Below, piece by piece: positions 60,955 to 64,000 of a stretch of DNA of 64,000 nucleotides. The position numbers and the translations under genes were made by a program. Origin of the DNA: RPRC01 sp034933285 (GTDB taxonomy: Bacteria > Desulfobacterota > Desulfuromonadia > Geobacterales > Geobacteraceae). Each line of letters begins with the position of its first letter. Within the stretch, counting starts at the first letter, position 1. The DNA is taken from the NCBI GenBank assembly GCA_034933285.1, contig JAYFNT010000009.1:1-64000 (forward strand), given 5' to 3'. The notes beneath the pieces are model-generated. The model was not told the origin of the DNA, did not search any database, and saw only the letters and a program-made list of their open reading frames with translations.

Positions 60955-62406
60955 TCATTGCGCCGCCTTTTCGGCCGGCGGCCCGCCCGGCGCGGGGACG
61001 CGTGTCGCCTGCTCCGCCCTGTCAACCCAGCCGCCTCCTATTGACTTGTAGATGTTCACTACGGACAGGAACAGGCCGCCCTTGGTCTGCGCCTGGGACA
61101 GCTGGGCGTTGAACAGGCTGCGCTCGGCGTCGAGTACCTCGATGTAGCTCGTATAGCCGTTCTCATATCTCAGCCGCGCGATCCGGGCATAATTGCCCAG
61201 GGATTCCACCTGGTTAGTCTGGGTCTGGAGCTGCTCCATGGTGCTCTTCCGGTCGATCAGGGCGTCGTTCACGTCCCTGAAGGCGTTCTGGATGGTCTGC
61301 TGGTAGGTGATCAGGAGCTGTTGCTGGAACGCTTCCGCGGATTTGACCTGTCCGTAGATTGCGCCGCCCCTGAAAATGGGTCCCACAATCTGAGCGGCCC
61401 AGCTCCAGGTTTGGGCCGGGCCCATGAACAGCCGGGAAATGTCGGTGCTCGACCAGCCGAACATGCCGGTGAGTGATATGCTTGGAAAATACTGCGCTTT
61501 GACCACCCCGATCTGCGCGTTGGCGGAGATCAGGTTCTGTTCCGCCTGGCGGATGTCCGGGCGACGGATGAGAAGGTCTGAGGGGAGGCCGGCCGGCACC
61601 ATCGGAAGAATGAGCTGGTCTATGGTCTTGCCCCGCGTGATGGGGCCGGGGTTGCGGCCCAGGAGGACGCTGAGCGCATTTTCCTGCTGGGCTATGGACT
61701 TCTGCAGGACCGGGATGGTGGCAAGAGCCTCCTCGTATTGCGACTTGACCTGGCTCAGTTCCAGGTCGGAGACTATGCCCCCCGTGAAGCGGAGCTTGAA
61801 GATAGTGTAGGACTCCTCGCGACTCTTTACGGTCGATTGAGCGATCTCCAGTTGCCTGTCCAGGTCGCGGAGGTTGACATACCCCGTCGCAATCGACGAT
61901 ACCAGAGAGAGGATGACTCCCCTTCTCGCCTCCTCCGAAGCCAGGATGTCGGCGCGCGCGGATTCATTGGCCCTGCGCAGCTTGCCCCAAAGGTCGATCT
62001 CCCAGCTCGCCGTGAACTGGACCAGGTAGGAGTCGGCAGGATTCTCGACGGAGGGGGATATGGGGGCAGCTCCCCTTTCGCTGGAGCGATCCCTACCGAA
62101 GCTGGCTCCGGCGTCGATCTGCGGGAAGAGCGCGGAACGGGTCGTGATGTATTGCCCGACGTACTGCTCGATCCTGGCCGCGGCGATTTTGACGTCCTTG
62201 TTTTCGGCCAGGCCGATGCGGATGAGATCATTGAGGACAGGGTCGTCAAACTGTTCCCACCATGGGGTGTCGGCAAGTTCCTGCGTCTCCTGCTCCTGGA
62301 GTCGCCAGTTCTGCGGGGTATCGACGGCAGGGCGCCGGTAGTCGGGGCCGACCATACATCCCTGGATGAAGAGGACAAGCGCTGAGATAATCATAAGTTC
62401 TCGCAT
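60955..62406 (-). CDS. RND efflux outer-membrane lipoprotein (second system)
   Basis: 483 residues; GGAGGAA before the ATG at 62406. The lipobox is LFIQGCMVGPDYRRP. OprM/NodT features include WEIDLWGKLRRANESARAD, GVILSLVSSIATGYVNLRDL, RRPDIRQAEQNLISANAQIG, GPIFRGGAIYGQVKSAEAF and LSVVNIYKSIGGGW. It is clearly homologous to the channel protein at 18851 but not a recent duplicate. It starts 3 bases after the second RND pump stop, so the two are co-translated. Confidence 0.93.
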   Translation of the reverse strand: MRELMIISALVLFIQGCMVGPDYRRPAVDTPQNWRLQEQETQELADTPWWEQFDDPVLNDLIRIGLAENKDVKIAAARIEQYVGQYITTRSALFPQIDAGASFGRDRSSERGAAPISPSVENPADSYLVQFTASWEIDLWGKLRRANESARADILASEEARRGVILSLVSSIATGYVNLRDLDRQLEIAQSTVKSREESYTIFKLRFTGGIVSDLELSQVKSQYEEALATIPVLQKSIAQQENALSVLLGRNPGPITRGKTIDQLILPMVPAGLPSDLLIRRPDIRQAEQNLISANAQIGVVKAQYFPSISLTGMFGWSSTDISRLFMGPAQTWSWAAQIVGPIFRGGAIYGQVKSAEAFQQQLLITYQQTIQNAFRDVNDALIDRKSTMEQLQTQTNQVESLGNYARIARLRYENGYTSYIEVLDAERSLFNAQLSQAQTKGGLFLSVVNIYKSIGGGWVDRAEQATRVPAPGGPPAEKAAQ

Positions 62407-62409
62407 GGG

Positions 62410-64000
62410 CTATTCCTCCTTTCCGGGGGCTGATAAAGACGGTGTCGATTCGCTGTCTCCACCATGTCCGCTTGGTGGATTATGCGAGTCTTTCTTTCCG
62501 CGATGCCCAAGCTTCTCCACCACGTAGAAGGTGACCGGGATCAGGAAGATGGCTATGAAGGAGGCAGTGGTCATGCCGAAGATGACCGTGGTTCCCATGA
62601 CCTGGCGCGAGATGGCGCCCGCACCGCTGGCGATGGCCAGCGGCACGCAGCCGAGGATGAAAGCGAACGAGGTCATGAGGATCGGCCGCAGCCTGAGCCG
62701 CGCGCCCTTGAGGGCTGCATCCATGATCGTCTCGCCCTTCTCGTACTCCATCTTGGCGAACTCGACGATGAGGATGGCGTTCTTGGCCGCCAGGCCGATG
62801 AGCATGACAAGGCCGATCTGGGCGTAGATGTTGTTCTCGAAGCTGCGGAACAACAGGCCGGCGAATGCTCCGGCCACCGCGACGGGGGTGCCGAGAAGGA
62901 CCGAGAACGGCAGCGACCAGCTCTCGTACTGGGCGGCCAGGATCAGGAAGACGCACAGAAACGAGAAGGCAAAGATGGCAACCGGCGATACCCCCTCCAT
63001 GGCCTTTTTCTCCTGGAACGACATGCCGCTGTAGTCATACCCCATCTCCCGCGGCATGGTTTCGGCGAACACCTCCTCCAGCGCCTTCATGGCCTGGGCC
63101 GAGCTGTAACCGGGCGCGGCCGTGGCATTGATCTGGGCCGACCGGTAAAGGTTGAAGCGCAGAGTGAACTCGGGCCCGACGACGTTCCGGACCGTGGTCA
63201 GCGTGGACAGCGGCACGGTCTGGCCCTCGTTGTTACGCACGTAGAACTGGCCGATATTATCGATGTTGGTCCGGTAGTCACCTTCTGCCTGCAGGAACAC
63301 CTGCCACTGGCGGCCGAAGCGGTTGAAGTAGTTGATGAAGCCGCTTCCCATGAAACTCTGCAGGACCTTGTAGACGTCCGAGATGTTGACTCCCTGCTTC
63401 AGCACCTTATCCCGGTCCACATCCACGAAGAGCTGGGGCACGGTGGGCAGGAAGGTGGTGGTGATCCGCGCCAGCTCCGGCCGCTTCTGGGCCGCCTCGA
63501 TGAACTTTTTCGTGTTTTCCGAGAGAAAGGCGATGTCCTTCCCGGCCCGGTCTTCGAGGATGAAGGTTACCCCGCCCGAGGTGCCGACCCCGATGATCGC
63601 CGGGGGCGGGAAGGCGAAGCCCATGGCGCCGGGGATCCCGGCCATCTTCTTCGAGATCGATGCCTTGATGGCCTCGTACTTTTCTTCAGGCTTCTTCCGC
63701 TTGGCCCACTCCTCCAGTGAAACGAAGAAAAAGGCACTGTAGGTGTTCTGCACCTGGCTGAGCATGTTGTAGCCGATGATGGAAGAGCAGTACTTAACCC
63801 CGGGAGTCTTGGTGATGATCTCCTCGGCCTGCCGGGCGACTTCACCGGTACGTTGGAGCGAGGCGGCATTGGGCAGCTGGATGCCGGCGAAGATGAACCC
63901 CTGGTCTTCGTCGGGGAGGAAGCTGCTGGGAATGGAATTACCCGAGATGCCCGCCAGTACAGTAATTCCGGCAAGAAGGACGAGGCTGATCAGGCTTTTG
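62410..64000 (-). CDS. RND efflux pump, C-terminal half (cut by window edge)
   Basis: About 530 residues, in frame from the right edge (63999) to a TAG at 62410. The reading begins KSLISLVLLAGITVLAG and continues SSFLPDEDQGFIFAGIQLP, the start of the second periplasmic loop of HAE1 pumps. Further on are GVNISDVYKVLQSFMGSGF, the TM10 motif LIGLAAKNAILIVEFAK with the essential Lys, and RLRPILMTSFAFILGCVPL. The first half, and presumably the adaptor gene, lie beyond the window. Unlike the first RND pump, this one has the standard TM10 sequence. Confidence 0.93.
   Translation of the reverse strand, partial: KSLISLVLLAGITVLAGISGNSIPSSFLPDEDQGFIFAGIQLPNAASLQRTGEVARQAEEIITKTPGVKYCSSIIGYNMLSQVQNTYSAFFFVSLEEWAKRKKPEEKYEAIKASISKKMAGIPGAMGFAFPPPAIIGVGTSGGVTFILEDRAGKDIAFLSENTKKFIEAAQKRPELARITTTFLPTVPQLFVDVDRDKVLKQGVNISDVYKVLQSFMGSGFINYFNRFGRQWQVFLQAEGDYRTNIDNIGQFYVRNNEGQTVPLSTLTTVRNVVGPEFTLRFNLYRSAQINATAAPGYSSAQAMKALEEVFAETMPREMGYDYSGMSFQEKKAMEGVSPVAIFAFSFLCVFLILAAQYESWSLPFSVLLGTPVAVAGAFAGLLFRSFENNIYAQIGLVMLIGLAAKNAILIVEFAKMEYEKGETIMDAALKGARLRLRPILMTSFAFILGCVPLAIASGAGAISRQVMGTTVIFGMTTASFIAIFLIPVTFYVVEKLGHRGKKDSHNPPSGHGGDSESTPSLSAPGKEE

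Noticed and set aside
62464..63720. 418-codon plus-strand frame opposite the second RND pump
   Set aside because: Low-complexity His/Asp/Gly-rich translation typical of an antisense shadow; the RND frame is certain.
1..64000. CRISPR array
   Set aside because: No run of regularly spaced identical 25-40 bp repeats was seen in any intergenic region.

Overview
The window reads as chromosomal DNA of a Gram-negative anaerobe of the Desulfuromonadia, most likely Geobacterales (Geotalea/Geobacter-like). This is inferred from the gene families and was not tested by alignment. The hints are a GEMM-I cyclic-dinucleotide riboswitch, a flavo-diiron protein with a tiny rubredoxin, SelB, HAE1-type RND pumps with lipoprotein outer-membrane factors, PAS/GGDEF and hybrid-kinase signalling, and DUF3300/DUF2950 and DUF3047 genes.

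Layout. 0-2.8 kb: a minus-strand T6SS-type unit (Eag chaperone plus the N-terminus of a membrane-spanning prePAAR-like effector, cut by the window edge), a lipoprotein gene carrying an in-frame insertion of a small repeat, and gene remnants. 2.9-10 kb: trehalose operon treZ - GH57 - treY, then a cardiolipin synthase fragment. 10-13 kb: an exported protein, a coiled-coil protein and a FAD-dependent disulfide oxidoreductase. 13-18.8 kb: a mosaic of IS remnants and four copies of the small repeat, interspersed with a DUF488 gene, flavo-diiron protein plus mini-rubredoxin, an ADP-ribosylglycohydrolase and a PAS-GGDEF cyclase. 18.8-24.7 kb: complete RND efflux operon (adaptor, pump, outer-membrane lipoprotein). 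25-32.3 kb: glgP-glgX-pyk-gap, a route from glycogen into lower glycolysis. 32.7-37 kb: selB, an unknown gene and mltA. 37.1-39.1 kb: a GEMM-I riboswitch and terminator, a radical SAM/SPASM enzyme and a 66-residue Cys-containing peptide overlapping its stop codon: a probable RiPP system under cyclic-dinucleotide control. 39.4-42.6 kb: TonB-dependent receptor and a duplicated SUOX-like periplasmic protein. 43-47.4 kb: HipH-like kinase toxin and the DUF3300/DUF2950 pair. 47.5-53.6 kb: DUF1848, CapA, and a five-gene minus-strand operon (Fe-S protein, DUF3047, TVP38, two glycosyltransferase-like proteins). 54-60.3 kb: hybrid histidine kinase, mlaA-mlaC flanked by two fragments of a Ca2+/H+ exchanger gene, and an AI-2E-type permease. 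60.4-64 kb: glycine-zipper protein and a second RND operon running off the edge.

Two linked themes stand out. Storage carbohydrate is turned into trehalose and into glycolytic intermediates at two loci. Envelope export and remodelling is covered by two RND systems, Mla, MltA, TonB and T6SS parts. The most interesting unit is the riboswitch-governed radical SAM/peptide locus. The second is a family of small terminal-inverted-repeat elements, one of which lies in frame in a lipoprotein signal peptide with a visible target duplication. No tRNA, rRNA or CRISPR array was seen.
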